Shown here: one piece after another, positions 52,499 through 60,920 of the stretch
How the letters are laid out: every line of letters begins with the position of its first letter
Position numbering within the stretch: position 1 is the stretch's first letter
Origin: UBA981 sp942490995
GTDB lineage: Bacteria > Pseudomonadota > Gammaproteobacteria > Ga0077536
Reading direction: 5' to 3'
Assembly: GCA_942490995.1 (NCBI GenBank)
Contig: CALOBG010000028.1
Location: forward strand, 46,368-110,367
Length of the DNA stretch: 64,000 nucleotides
The notes under the pieces: model-generated
Told to the model about the DNA's origin: nothing
Seen by the model: only the letters and a program-made list of their open reading frames with translations
Database searches by the model: none
Position numbers and translations under genes: made by a program

Positions 52499-53683
52499 TC
52501 AAGCACCGGCAAGCTCCTGGCAAAGGTCTGGCAGTGAGATCGCCTCCACATCCGCCGAGATCGGGAACCGCTCCACGCCGCCGTACACCACACGGCGCTG
52601 CAGTGGCTTGACGGTATCGCAGGCCAGATGAAAGCCGCGCTCGAGCTTCGGCGCGAGGCCGCGCTTGACCTCGATGGCCCAGGGCTTGCGCTCGCCGGGC
52701 CGCTTGAGCAGCAGGTCTATCTCCGCGCCGGCCGCGGTGCGAAAAAAGTACGCGTCCGTGCCGGGAGGGGCGGCACCGAGCAGCGACTCGATCGCGAGGC
52801 CCTCCCAGCTCCCGCCGGCCACCGGATGGGCCAGCAGGTCCTCATGATCGCCGATGCCGAGCAGTGCATGCACGAGGCCGCTGTCGCGGACATAAACCTT
52901 GGGCGACTTGACCAGGCGCTTCTTGACGTTGCCGTGCCAGGGAGCCAGTCGGCGGACCAGCAGCAGGTCCACGAGCAGGTCCAGGTAAGCCGCTACCGTC
53001 TTGCCATCCACCGCCAGCGCACGGGCCAGTACGGCGGCATTGAGCAGCGCGCCTTGCTGGTGTGACAGCATGGTCCAGAACCGGCGCAGCGTCTCGGCCG
53101 CAATTCGCGGCCCGAGCTGCGGAATATCTCGTTCCAGGTAGGTACGGATGAAATCGCCGCGCCAGCGCAGGCTCGCCGCATCGGAGTCGGACAGCAGGCT
53201 GTCCGGAAAGCCGCCCCGCAGCCACAGGGCATCCAGTAGATCGCGGCCAAGCTCGGCGGCGTCGACCGGTGACAATTCCAGATAGCGAATGCGACCGGCG
53301 AGCGTTTCACTGGATTGCTTGAGCAGGTCGATGGATGCTGAACCCAGCACGAGGAATCGGCCGTTGCCCTTGCCGCTACCTTCGCCCTGCCTGCGCCGCC
53401 GCCCGTTGTCGATCAGCCCGCGCAGGGTCTGAAAGAGCTGTGGCGTGCGCTGGATCTCGTCGAGGATCACCAGCTTGTCGGCGTGCTGCGAGAGGTACAG
53501 CTCGGGCTCGGCCAGTTTGGCGCGGTCCGCCTCCGATTCGAGGTCGAGATAAATGGCCGGCCGGGACTCGGCCACCTCGAGCGCCAGCGTGGTCTTGCCG
53601 ACCTGGCGTGGCCCGAGCAGCGCCACGGCCGGGGTCTCGGCCAGGGCGGCGGTCAGCGTGGGCAGGAGTCGGCGCGGAATCAT
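52499..53683 (-). CDS. AAA_14/DUF4143 ATP-binding protein
   Basis: This is a 394-residue P-loop ATPase. Walker A is GPRQVGKT at 24-31 and Walker B is LVILDEIQR. The C-terminal DUF4143 region contains AEIDLLLKRPGERKPWAIEV then KRG, a PD-(D/E)XK-like pattern (E-x-D ... E-x-K). The family is abundant, highly mobile and of unknown function; toxin-like and defence roles have been suggested. An imperfect palindrome covers its start codon. It is first in the operon-like run and may be part of the island or an independent mobile cargo. Confidence 0.9.
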   Translation of the reverse strand: MIPRRLLPTLTAALAETPAVALLGPRQVGKTTLALEVAESRPAIYLDLESEADRAKLAEPELYLSQHADKLVILDEIQRTPQLFQTLRGLIDNGRRRRQGEGSGKGNGRFLVLGSASIDLLKQSSETLAGRIRYLELSPVDAAELGRDLLDALWLRGGFPDSLLSDSDAASLRWRGDFIRTYLERDIPQLGPRIAAETLRRFWTMLSHQQGALLNAAVLARALAVDGKTVAAYLDLLVDLLLVRRLAPWHGNVKKRLVKSPKVYVRDSGLVHALLGIGDHEDLLAHPVAGGSWEGLAIESLLGAAPPGTDAYFFRTAAGAEIDLLLKRPGERKPWAIEVKRGLAPKLERGFHLACDTVKPLQRRVVYGGVERFPISADVEAISLPDLCQELAGA

Positions 53684-53722
53684 CCTTGCAATTATGGAAT
53701 CTTGCTCCAGAATTACAAGGAT
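53682..53722. repeat. 17-bp inverted repeat overlapping the DUF4143 gene start
   Basis: Arms at 53682-53698 and 53706-53722 pair at 15 of 17 positions around a 7-base loop, and the inner arm includes the first bases of the gene. In RNA it would bury the AAGG ribosome site and the start codon; in DNA it could be an operator or a recombination site. Confidence 0.65.
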
Positions 53723-53769
53723 AGTTAACCGAGCCTCGTCCTGCGCGGTGGCGGGCAGGGTGCGCTATG

Positions 53770-55179
53770 TCACACCGCCGGATGGCGCCGGTGCCAGTCG
53801 GTGGCGTGCTGAAACGCATGACCGGCGCCGAGCAGCAGCGCTTCGTCGAAGTGTTTGCCGATCAGCTGGAACACGATCGGTAGCCCGGCCGCGGTGTTGC
53901 CATTGGGCAGCACGATGGCCGGATTGCCCGACAGGTTGAACGGGCAGGTGTAGCGGTGCAGGCCGGCGATGATGTCGTCGTCGATGTTGTGCATGCGCTC
54001 GAGGCTCGGGGCGGGAAAGCCGAGCACCGGTAAGGCCAGCGCGTCGATGTCCTGCAGCATGACCTGCAGGCGGCCGCTGAAATCGATGCGCCTGAGCAAC
54101 GCGCTCTGATAGTCCATGCCGCTCATGGCGTGACCCATGTCGAGCAGCGACTGCAGCGCCGGGCCGTACTCATCCTTGCGCGCGGGATAGGTGGCCGCGT
54201 GCGCGACCGCGGTCTGCACTGCGCAGATTGGAAACCAGTCCCAGATCATGGCGTCGACGTCGGGAACCCGAACTTCGACGATGTCCGCGCCCAGCTCGCC
54301 AAGTTGAGTGACGGCGCGATCGAGGGCAGCCAGGGTTTCGGCATCGGTGTTGGCGCCGACCCACCGCGGGTCGATGCCGAGCCTGAAGCCGTCGAGTTGC
54401 TGGCGCAGGGCGGCGGCGTAATCCGGGACCGCGACCTGTGCCGCGGTCGGGTCACGGCTGTCCGGCCCGGCCATAACCCCGAGCAGGGCAGCGGCGTCAG
54501 CGGCCGAACGCGCCAGGGGACCAACGTGGTCGAGGGTCGCGGCCAGTTCAAAAATGCCGTGGCGCGAAACCCGGCCCCAGGTCGGTTTGACGCCGGTCAC
54601 GCCATTGACCGCCGACGGCAGCCGAATTGAACCGCCAGTCTCCGAACCAACCGCGCCGAAACACAGGCCGGCGGCGACCGCCACGCCGCTGCCGGTCGAA
54701 GAGGCGCCCGGCCAGTAGTCTGCATGCCATGGGTTTTGCGGCGCCGGAAACGCCGGCCGGTGTTCGGCGTAGACGCCTTCGGTCAGGGTCAGCTTGCCGA
54801 GCACGATGGCGCCGGCCGCGCGCAGACGCTTGATGACCGTGGCATTGCTGTCGGCGACGTGATCGCGACGGATGCCCATGCCCGCGGTCGTCGCCAGTCC
54901 GGCGATGTCGCAGATATCCTTGACCGCGATCGGAACGCCATGCAGCGGCGAGGCGATGGCGCCCCCGGCGATGGCGCGATCGGCCGCCGCGGCCTCGCTC
55001 AGGGCCTGCTCGGCAGTGACCAAGATGTAAGCGCCGAGTTGTTGATCGACGCTGGCGATGCGCTCGAGCATGGCCGTGGTCAGCGCCACGGCCGAAACCT
55101 CACCGCCGTGAACGCGCGCGGCGATAGTCGTCAATTCGTCGTAATACCAGTCGCCGCTGAGGGCAGCCGACGTGCGCAT
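53770..55179 (-). CDS. Amidase signature family hydrolase, second copy
   Basis: This is a 469-residue amidase-signature protein. ATG 55179 follows GGGAGCTTGTT and matches the family start. The triad is Lys87 (IAVKDIC), cis-Ser160 (GASSTGSG) and nucleophile Ser184 (ETGGSIRLPS). It is only distantly related to the amidase at 5938. It ends the catabolic run that begins with the ferredoxin gene and lies 14 bases after the FAD monooxygenase stop, so co-transcription is likely. It may release an aromatic acid or amine from an amide in that pathway. Confidence 0.9.
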   Translation of the reverse strand: MRTSAALSGDWYYDELTTIAARVHGGEVSAVALTTAMLERIASVDQQLGAYILVTAEQALSEAAAADRAIAGGAIASPLHGVPIAVKDICDIAGLATTAGMGIRRDHVADSNATVIKRLRAAGAIVLGKLTLTEGVYAEHRPAFPAPQNPWHADYWPGASSTGSGVAVAAGLCFGAVGSETGGSIRLPSAVNGVTGVKPTWGRVSRHGIFELAATLDHVGPLARSAADAAALLGVMAGPDSRDPTAAQVAVPDYAAALRQQLDGFRLGIDPRWVGANTDAETLAALDRAVTQLGELGADIVEVRVPDVDAMIWDWFPICAVQTAVAHAATYPARKDEYGPALQSLLDMGHAMSGMDYQSALLRRIDFSGRLQVMLQDIDALALPVLGFPAPSLERMHNIDDDIIAGLHRYTCPFNLSGNPAIVLPNGNTAAGLPIVFQLIGKHFDEALLLGAGHAFQHATDWHRRHPAV

Positions 55180-55192
55180 AACAAGCTCCCGG

Positions 55193-56413
55193 TTAAACCT
55201 GCAGGTAGGCGTGCGGATCGGTGGTTGCGGTGGCGGTGAGGAGGACTTCGGGGCTGCGGTAGTGCGCGGCGCGTGCGCGATGGTCGACGCTGTCCGGCTG
55301 TGGCCCGAGGTAGCTGCCGAGATCACGTCCCCAGTCCACCACCGCTTTACCGTAACGCACGCGCTGGCGTTGCCATGCGTCGAGTGCGCCGGCTTGATCG
55401 TCGCTGGCCAGCGCGGCCGCCAGGGTCGCCGCATCTTCGGCCGCTTTGGATACGCCCATGCCAACGTGCGGGCGGGCGGTAAACGCCGCGTCGCCGATGA
55501 TCGCCACGCGGTCGTGGATCAGCCGTTCGCAGGAAAAGTCGTAGATCCCCTGCAGGAACGGTCGCGGTGTGGCAGCGACCACGGCCTGGATCTGTGGGGC
55601 GAGGTGTTGCGCGGCATAACCGCGCATGGCCGCGACGTGTTCGTTGCGGATCAGGTCATGGGGAATACCCGCCGCGTGATACCTGCCATCGGCGTCGGTG
55701 AGGTGATCGCGCAGCTCATCTTCGTCGCCGTTGCGGTACCAGCCCCAGTTGTACCAGCGCTGTCCCGGGGTCAGTTCGTCGTTGGGACCGGCGACCAGGT
55801 AGCCCAGCCAGTGCCCGCTCGGCGCCATGCCGAAAGTGATGCGTTCGGCGAACTCGGCCAGCACGGCGGGCGGTACCAGTGACTCGTCGAACAGGCCACG
55901 CCAGGCGAAATAGCCGACGTAGCGCGGCTCGATTTCCGGGGCAACGATACCGCGCACGGTCGAGCGCGCACCGTCGGCGCCGATCAGCCAGTCGCCGCTC
56001 GCGCGCACGCCGTTGTCGAACACCGCGGTGACGCTGTCGGCGCCGGATTCGAGCGCCTGCAAGCCGTGGCTGACGTGGTATTCGCGGTCGCTCAACTGGG
56101 CGCGCAGGAAACGATATATCAACCCCCAGGAGGTCATGACCTGGTCGAGCTCGTGGCGGAAAATCACCTTGCCGGCGCGGTCGAGCATGGTCCGGCCGCG
56201 CGCGCGAACGCCCATCTCGTCGCGCAGTTCGACACCGGCCGAACGTACCGCCGCGTAAAGTTCCTTGTGGGTGGCGATGCCGGCGCCGCGATTGGCGAGC
56301 GCACCGCTGGCGCGTTCATAGACCGCCACCTCGAAGCCGCGCGCACGCAGCCCGATAGCGGCGAACAGCCCGGCCATGGAGCCGCCGATAATCAGCACCC
56401 GGCCTGCGCTCAT
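55193..56413 (-). CDS. FAD-dependent aromatic monooxygenase
   Basis: This is a 406-residue group A flavoprotein hydroxylase, the class that adds one oxygen to a phenol or hydroxypyridine using NAD(P)H. The FAD fingerprint is VLIIGGSMAGLFAAIGLRARG; the DG motif is IGADGARSTVRG; the GD motif is VAIIGDAAFTARPHVGMGVS. The sequence resembles 2,6-dihydroxypyridine or 6-hydroxynicotinate hydroxylases more than p-hydroxybenzoate hydroxylase, but the substrate is unassigned. The start ATGA overlaps the upstream hydrolase stop. It could make the hydroquinone for the dioxygenase encoded upstream. Confidence 0.88.
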   Translation of the reverse strand: MSAGRVLIIGGSMAGLFAAIGLRARGFEVAVYERASGALANRGAGIATHKELYAAVRSAGVELRDEMGVRARGRTMLDRAGKVIFRHELDQVMTSWGLIYRFLRAQLSDREYHVSHGLQALESGADSVTAVFDNGVRASGDWLIGADGARSTVRGIVAPEIEPRYVGYFAWRGLFDESLVPPAVLAEFAERITFGMAPSGHWLGYLVAGPNDELTPGQRWYNWGWYRNGDEDELRDHLTDADGRYHAAGIPHDLIRNEHVAAMRGYAAQHLAPQIQAVVAATPRPFLQGIYDFSCERLIHDRVAIIGDAAFTARPHVGMGVSKAAEDAATLAAALASDDQAGALDAWQRQRVRYGKAVVDWGRDLGSYLGPQPDSVDHRARAAHYRSPEVLLTATATTDPHAYLQV

Positions 56414-57348
56414 AAGCCGAACGCACGGCGCAGCGCGGCGGCGGCATCGTCGAGCGCGGTAAAGGCGGTATCGACCCGGCCGCCCATTCGTGCAAAACCA
56501 TGGATCATGCCGTCGTAGTGGCGATGGTCCACCGCAACCCCGGCGCATTCCAGGGTTTTTGCGTACGCCACAGCCTCGTCGCGCAGCGGATCAAACTCGG
56601 CGGTCTGGATCAGTGCCGCGGGCAGGCCCGAGTGATCGGCGGCGAGCTGTGGCGAGGCGTGCGGGTCGGTGCGCGCGATCCGCGTCGGCAGGTACCAGTC
56701 GGTGAGTTGTTCCATGGCCGCGCGGGTCAGCATGTAGCCCTTGCCGTTGTCACGCAGCGATTCATTGTCGGCGGTAAAATCCACTGCCGGATAGATCAGC
56801 AGCTGCATGCTCAACGGCACGTCACCTTCGTCGCGCATCGCCAAGGCCACGGTCGCGGCGAGATTACCGCCGGCGGAATCGCCGCCGACGGCGACGCGTT
56901 GACGATCGATGCCGAGCTCGTCGGCCTTGCCGGTTACCCAGCGCACCGCCGCGCAGGCGTCATCGAACGCGGCCGGAAACTTGTGTTCGGGTGCGAGCCG
57001 ATAGTCGATGGCCGCGACCAGGATGCCAGCGTGGGCGGCGAGGTAGCGGCACACATGATCGTGGGTATCGAGATCCCCGACCACCCAGCCGCCACCGTGG
57101 TAGAACACCAGTACCGGCAACGCCGCACCCGCTGCCGCGCGTGGCCGGTACAAGCGCGCGGCGAGGTTGCAGTCAGGACCGGCGAACATCAGGTTCGCCA
57201 CGCTGTCCAGCGCCGGTGTCGAGTGACGATAAAGCGCGGTCGAGGCGCGATAGGCGTCGCGCATCATGACGTAGTCGCTGGCTTCAAACGGGACGCCGGC
57301 GGCGTTGGCGGCGTCGACGATGGACTGGCACTGGGGATGGAGCGGCAT
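56410..57348 (-). CDS. Alpha/beta hydrolase, hormone-sensitive lipase family
   Basis: This is a 312-residue esterase. ATG 57348 is the first start consistent with homology (MPLHPQCQSIVDAANAAG). The oxyanion motif is FYHGGGWVVGD, the nucleophile is in VGGDSAGGNLAA, and the acid and base residues are in AEFDPLRDE and YDGMIHGFARM. HSL-type esterases act on short acyl or aryl esters. It overlaps the FAD monooxygenase start by 4 bases, so they are probably translated together. An ester-release step before hydroxylation is plausible. Confidence 0.92.
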   Translation of the reverse strand: MPLHPQCQSIVDAANAAGVPFEASDYVMMRDAYRASTALYRHSTPALDSVANLMFAGPDCNLAARLYRPRAAAGAALPVLVFYHGGGWVVGDLDTHDHVCRYLAAHAGILVAAIDYRLAPEHKFPAAFDDACAAVRWVTGKADELGIDRQRVAVGGDSAGGNLAATVALAMRDEGDVPLSMQLLIYPAVDFTADNESLRDNGKGYMLTRAAMEQLTDWYLPTRIARTDPHASPQLAADHSGLPAALIQTAEFDPLRDEAVAYAKTLECAGVAVDHRHYDGMIHGFARMGGRVDTAFTALDDAAAALRRAFGL

Positions 57349-57455
57349 CGGCACAGTATAGCGAGCCTGCTGACAGCGGATCGAGGTGCGCCGCGGCGCG
57401 CGCTGCGGTGCCCGCCACCGAACTGGCAGGTACCGCAGTTTCTGACCTGAAGGCG

Positions 57456-57737
57456 CTACTCGCCGCCGAGTATGAAGACGCTGTCCATGGCCTGGTTGCG
57501 AGTGGCAATAATGGCCTGGTAGTCGGCCGAGTTGTACCAGTCCTGGGCATCCTTTTTGTTTTTGAATTTCAGCACCACCATGATCTGATGGGCGGACTCG
57601 CCGTGCAGGACTTCGCTCGGCCCGCGGCACACGACTTCACCGCCGTGCTTGGTCACTGCCGGGCCGGCACCGGCGGCGTATTCCTGCATCTTGTCGGCGT
57701 CTTTGGGGGTAGCGTGGACAACTACGTAAGCACTCAT
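57456..57737 (-). CDS. DUF1330 family protein
   Basis: This is a 93-residue dimeric alpha/beta-barrel protein. MSAYVVVHATPKDADKMQEY and VLKFKNKKDAQDWYNSADYQ are the defining DUF1330 blocks. No activity is established; such proteins often accompany aromatic degradation genes. The ribosome site is AAAGGAGAAGTC. It sits between the aldehyde dehydrogenase and hydrolase genes on the same strand. Confidence 0.9.
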   Translation of the reverse strand: MSAYVVVHATPKDADKMQEYAAGAGPAVTKHGGEVVCRGPSEVLHGESAHQIMVVLKFKNKKDAQDWYNSADYQAIIATRNQAMDSVFILGGE

Positions 57738-57786
57738 GACTTCTCCTTTGCGATCGATATGGTGCTGGGTGCTGCGGGAGCAGCGC

Positions 57787-59286
57787 TCAGCGTTTGTAGA
57801 ACGGCGGGATCTGGGCGTCGTAGTTGATCCAGATCGATTTGGCTTCAGTGTATTCGTGCAGGCATTCGCTGCCCAGATCGCGGCCGAAACCGGATTGCCC
57901 GACGCCGCCGAACGGTGAACCCGGGTGCACGCGCTTGTAACAGTTGATCCAGACCATGCCGGCGTCGATCGCGTCAGCGACGCGGTGGGCGCGGGCCAGG
58001 TTGGTTGTCCACAGACCGCTGCCGAGGCCGTATCGAGTGGCGTTTGCCAGCGTTATGGCTTCGGCCTCGTCGTGAAAGCGCGTCACCGACACGAACGGGC
58101 CGAAAACTTCTTCGTTGAAAACGGTGTCATCGGGCCCGGCTTCGACCACGGTCGGCATGAGGAAGCAGCCGGCCTGTAGCTCCGCCGCCGACGGCTGGCC
58201 GCCACCGCACAGGATGCGATTGCCTTCCTTGCGGCACACGTCGAGGAAACTCAGGACCCGCTGCTGGTGTAATTGCGACGTCAACGGACCCATTTCCGTG
58301 TTCGGGTCGAGTGGGTCGCCGAGGCGGATCGACTCGGCCAGCGGCACAAACCTGTCGAGAAATTCGTCGGCAATTTTTTCGTGCAGCAACAGTCGTGATC
58401 CGGCGATGCAGGCCTGGCCCTGATTGTGAAAGATGGCGAATGCGGAGCCGCCCACGGCAGCCGGTATGACCGCATCTTCGAACACGATGTTGGGGCCCTT
58501 GCCACCGAGCTCCAGCGACACGCGCTTCAGATTGCCGGCCGAGGCTTCAATGATTTTTCGCCCGGTTGCGGTCGATCCGGTGAACGCGATTTTGTTGACA
58601 TCGGGGTGCTCGGCGAGGCGCTGACCGGCGAGGTGGCCATAGCCCGGAATGATATTCACCACCCCCGGCGGAAAGCCGACTTCGTGCATCATCTCGGCCA
58701 GGCGAAGGGTCGATAACGGCGTGATCTCCGACGGTTTCATGACCACCGTGTTGCCGGCCGCCAGCGCCGGACCGAGTTTCCAGCTACAGAACATGAGCGG
58801 GAAGTTCCACGGCACGATCTGGCCGACCACCCCCACCGGCTGCCGTTTGACAACGTTGAGGAAGCCGGCTTCGACCGGTACCTGGCGACCGTCGATCTTG
58901 TCGGCCATGCCGGCGAAGTAGCGAAAATTGAGCAGTGTGCGCGGCACGTCGAGCAGGCGCGTATCCTTGATCGGGTGGCCGGTGTCGATCGCCTCGAGCT
59001 CGGCCAGTTCGTCGAACGCGGCTTCCATGCGGTCGACCAGCCGGTGCAGCAGGCGCGCGCGGTCAGAGGCCGCCATCGCGGCCCAGGCCGGGAACGCCGC
59101 ACGCGCGGCCGCCACCGCGCGGTCGACGTCCGCCGCACGGGCTTCGGCAATTTTCACGATCTCGGTGTTATCGAACGGATTCAGAACAGGGATCGTGGCG
59201 CCGTCGATGCCGTCGACCCATTCGCCACCGATAAAAAGCTGGCGCGGCAGACGCGCGAGATCGACGAATTTGACAGTCTCAGACAT
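57787..59286 (-). CDS. Aldehyde dehydrogenase, probably 4-hydroxymuconic semialdehyde dehydrogenase
   Basis: This is a 499-residue NAD(P)-dependent aldehyde dehydrogenase of the betaine-aldehyde/HpaE-like group. The catalytic Glu is Glu259 (LELGGKGPN) and the nucleophile is Cys293 (NQGQACIAGSR). The cofactor loop is FTGSTATGR. Its position beside both hydroquinone dioxygenase subunits points to oxidation of 4-hydroxymuconic semialdehyde to maleylacetate, as HapE/PnpE do. That assignment rests on context. The ribosome site is AAGG, weakly spaced. Confidence 0.88.
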   Translation of the reverse strand: MSETVKFVDLARLPRQLFIGGEWVDGIDGATIPVLNPFDNTEIVKIAEARAADVDRAVAAARAAFPAWAAMAASDRARLLHRLVDRMEAAFDELAELEAIDTGHPIKDTRLLDVPRTLLNFRYFAGMADKIDGRQVPVEAGFLNVVKRQPVGVVGQIVPWNFPLMFCSWKLGPALAAGNTVVMKPSEITPLSTLRLAEMMHEVGFPPGVVNIIPGYGHLAGQRLAEHPDVNKIAFTGSTATGRKIIEASAGNLKRVSLELGGKGPNIVFEDAVIPAAVGGSAFAIFHNQGQACIAGSRLLLHEKIADEFLDRFVPLAESIRLGDPLDPNTEMGPLTSQLHQQRVLSFLDVCRKEGNRILCGGGQPSAAELQAGCFLMPTVVEAGPDDTVFNEEVFGPFVSVTRFHDEAEAITLANATRYGLGSGLWTTNLARAHRVADAIDAGMVWINCYKRVHPGSPFGGVGQSGFGRDLGSECLHEYTEAKSIWINYDAQIPPFYKR

Positions 59287-59340
59287 GAAAAAAACCTTGT
59301 TGTAATGGCGCGCCGCGCCGCGGACAGAGTGATCGCGCGT

Positions 59341-60345
59341 TCAGAATTCGGCCGCGGTTGGCGGCAGTTCGCCGGAACCGTAACGCAGTTCGAGTCCTGG
59401 CGTCATGTTTTCCCACACCAGCAGCATCGAACGTTTGGGCGAAAACCCGCGGTGCGAAATATCCGCCGGCATCGACGACACGTCGCCGGCTTTCATGGTG
59501 ATCACGGCTTTCGGCGCGGCGGTATTTTTGTCGGCGATCTGCCAGGTGATTTCATCGGTCAATTGCAGAAACCATTCGACGCGATCGTTACCGTGCTGGA
59601 TCGGCAGGATGTGTTCTTCCGAGGTCGGGCAGTAGGCACTGTCACCGACCACCGAGACGATCGAAGGATTCCAGGTCACCGGCGAACGCGACAGGTACTT
59701 GAACAGGCTGAAGGCCGAGAGCTGGCCTTCGAAGCCGGGCTCGGTGTGCACCTCCGGCTCGCCCTGGTCGACGTCCGCGAAATGACGGTTGACCTTGAAG
59801 CCGCGTTCGTCGGTGCGCAGTTCGGTGTCGTCGGCGAGACCAACGAAGCGTTCGGCCAGTTCGCGCTGAAAGTTGACCGCGCTGTCGTTGTTGCCGTTTT
59901 TTGAGCCGTATGGGGTGCCGGTTTCGAGCGGCGCGGCAAACGGATCGAAGCCGGCGTTGGTCCAGTCCGAAAGCAGCGTCTTGAAGCAGGCCATCAGGCG
60001 GTTCGCGTCAAAACGTTCGACGAAGTCGGTGCCGGCGGATTTGTAGCCGGCGTTATAGCTGCCGACAAAAACATCGACCGAGCTGTAGTGATTGACGGTG
60101 CCGAAGACATCGTCGAAGTTGACCCAGCCGTAGAAAAAGCCCCACGCCACGTCGCGCATCATGGCGCGCAGAAACGCGCCGACGTCGCTGACATAGGTAC
60201 CTTTGGGGTAGATGACGCGGGCGAAATACTCGTCGCGCTCAAAGGTGTAGCTGCCGATCTGGAACCGCTGATAGCCGTAACGCTCGTCGAGCGTCTGGCT
60301 GTGTTTGCCCTCGAGGACGTGAACCTGTTTGCTGTTTGCCGCCAT
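59341..60345 (-). CDS. hapD: Hydroquinone 1,2-dioxygenase large subunit (HapD/PnpD-like)
   Basis: This is a 334-residue subunit of an Fe(II) ring-cleavage dioxygenase that opens hydroquinone to 4-hydroxymuconic semialdehyde. Family blocks are RFQIGSYTFERDEYFARVIY, RDVAWGFFYGWVNFDDVFG, LSRSPVTWNPSIVSVVGDS, EEHILPIQHGNDRVEWFLQ and MPADISHRGFSPKRSMLLVW. The His/Glu-rich stretch in the last two is a likely iron site. Length matches HapD/PnpD. The gene for the small subunit is 18 bases upstream, as in the two-subunit type II enzymes. The ribosome site is GAGGAGCAAGGCG. Confidence 0.82.
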   Translation of the reverse strand: MAANSKQVHVLEGKHSQTLDERYGYQRFQIGSYTFERDEYFARVIYPKGTYVSDVGAFLRAMMRDVAWGFFYGWVNFDDVFGTVNHYSSVDVFVGSYNAGYKSAGTDFVERFDANRLMACFKTLLSDWTNAGFDPFAAPLETGTPYGSKNGNNDSAVNFQRELAERFVGLADDTELRTDERGFKVNRHFADVDQGEPEVHTEPGFEGQLSAFSLFKYLSRSPVTWNPSIVSVVGDSAYCPTSEEHILPIQHGNDRVEWFLQLTDEITWQIADKNTAAPKAVITMKAGDVSSMPADISHRGFSPKRSMLLVWENMTPGLELRYGSGELPPTAAEF

Positions 60346-60363
60346 CGCCTTGCTCCTCGTGAT

Positions 60364-60864
60364 TCAGTGCTGGCAGATCTCGGCCCAGCGTTCGATGGAT
60401 TCGTCGCCAAGGACCGATTGCAGCAGGAGTACACCCAGGTTCACAGCGCGGAACTGGTACGCCGCGCCGGCCGGCAGCAGCGCCATGTGGCCGCGACCGA
60501 GTTTGACCCAGCCCATGGTCTGTCCCTGCACATCGCCGTCGAGCCGGACCGCGCCGGGGTGATCGTTGCCGGGCACGCAAGCACTGTCGCGCGGCTTGAC
60601 GAAATGCACCTCGATATTACCCTGCATGGCGAGCGCGGTTTCGTCGTGGGCGCACACGTACCACGGCGAGGTGCCTTCGGCGCGCGTGCATTCGATGGTG
60701 TATTCGAGATTTTTGGCGACGACCACGCGTTCCCACGCCGCGGCGCCGGCGGCAACCTCGAACAGGTTGGAAAACAGGTAACGGCCGGGTTGTTCGTTGC
60801 CGATGATTTCAACGCCGCCCTTGTCGTAATCCTCGATTGCCGCAAAGCGTGTGGCTGTAGTCAT
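60364..60864 (-). CDS. hapC: Hydroquinone 1,2-dioxygenase small subunit (HapC/PnpC-like)
   Basis: This is a 166-residue cupin-like partner of the large subunit. Its size fits the roughly 18 kDa HapC/PnpC subunits. Visible blocks are EIIGNEQPGRYLFSNLFEVA, RAEGTSPWYVCAHDETAL and MGWVKLGRGHMALLPAGAAY. It is 18 bases before the large-subunit gene. The ribosome site is GAGGGGAGACTGAAC. Assignment depends on the pair; alone it would be called a cupin-fold protein. Confidence 0.8.
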   Translation of the reverse strand: MTTATRFAAIEDYDKGGVEIIGNEQPGRYLFSNLFEVAAGAAAWERVVVAKNLEYTIECTRAEGTSPWYVCAHDETALAMQGNIEVHFVKPRDSACVPGNDHPGAVRLDGDVQGQTMGWVKLGRGHMALLPAGAAYQFRAVNLGVLLLQSVLGDESIERWAEICQH

Positions 60865-60920
60865 GTTCAGTCTCCCCTCAGGCGGATGCAGGGCGCCCGC
60901 CCGCGTATATAGGATGATCG

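Noticed and set aside
50840..52537. A 565-codon open frame on the plus strand opposite the SNF2 helicase gene
   Set aside because: It mirrors the helicase codons, has no recognisable domain, and the opposite strand shows complete SNF2 motifs.
41457..53683. Calling the island a class I DISARM system
   Set aside because: The SNF2 helicase and methyltransferase fit DrmD and DrmMI loosely, but DrmA, DrmB and DrmC are absent and a type III-like Res is present.
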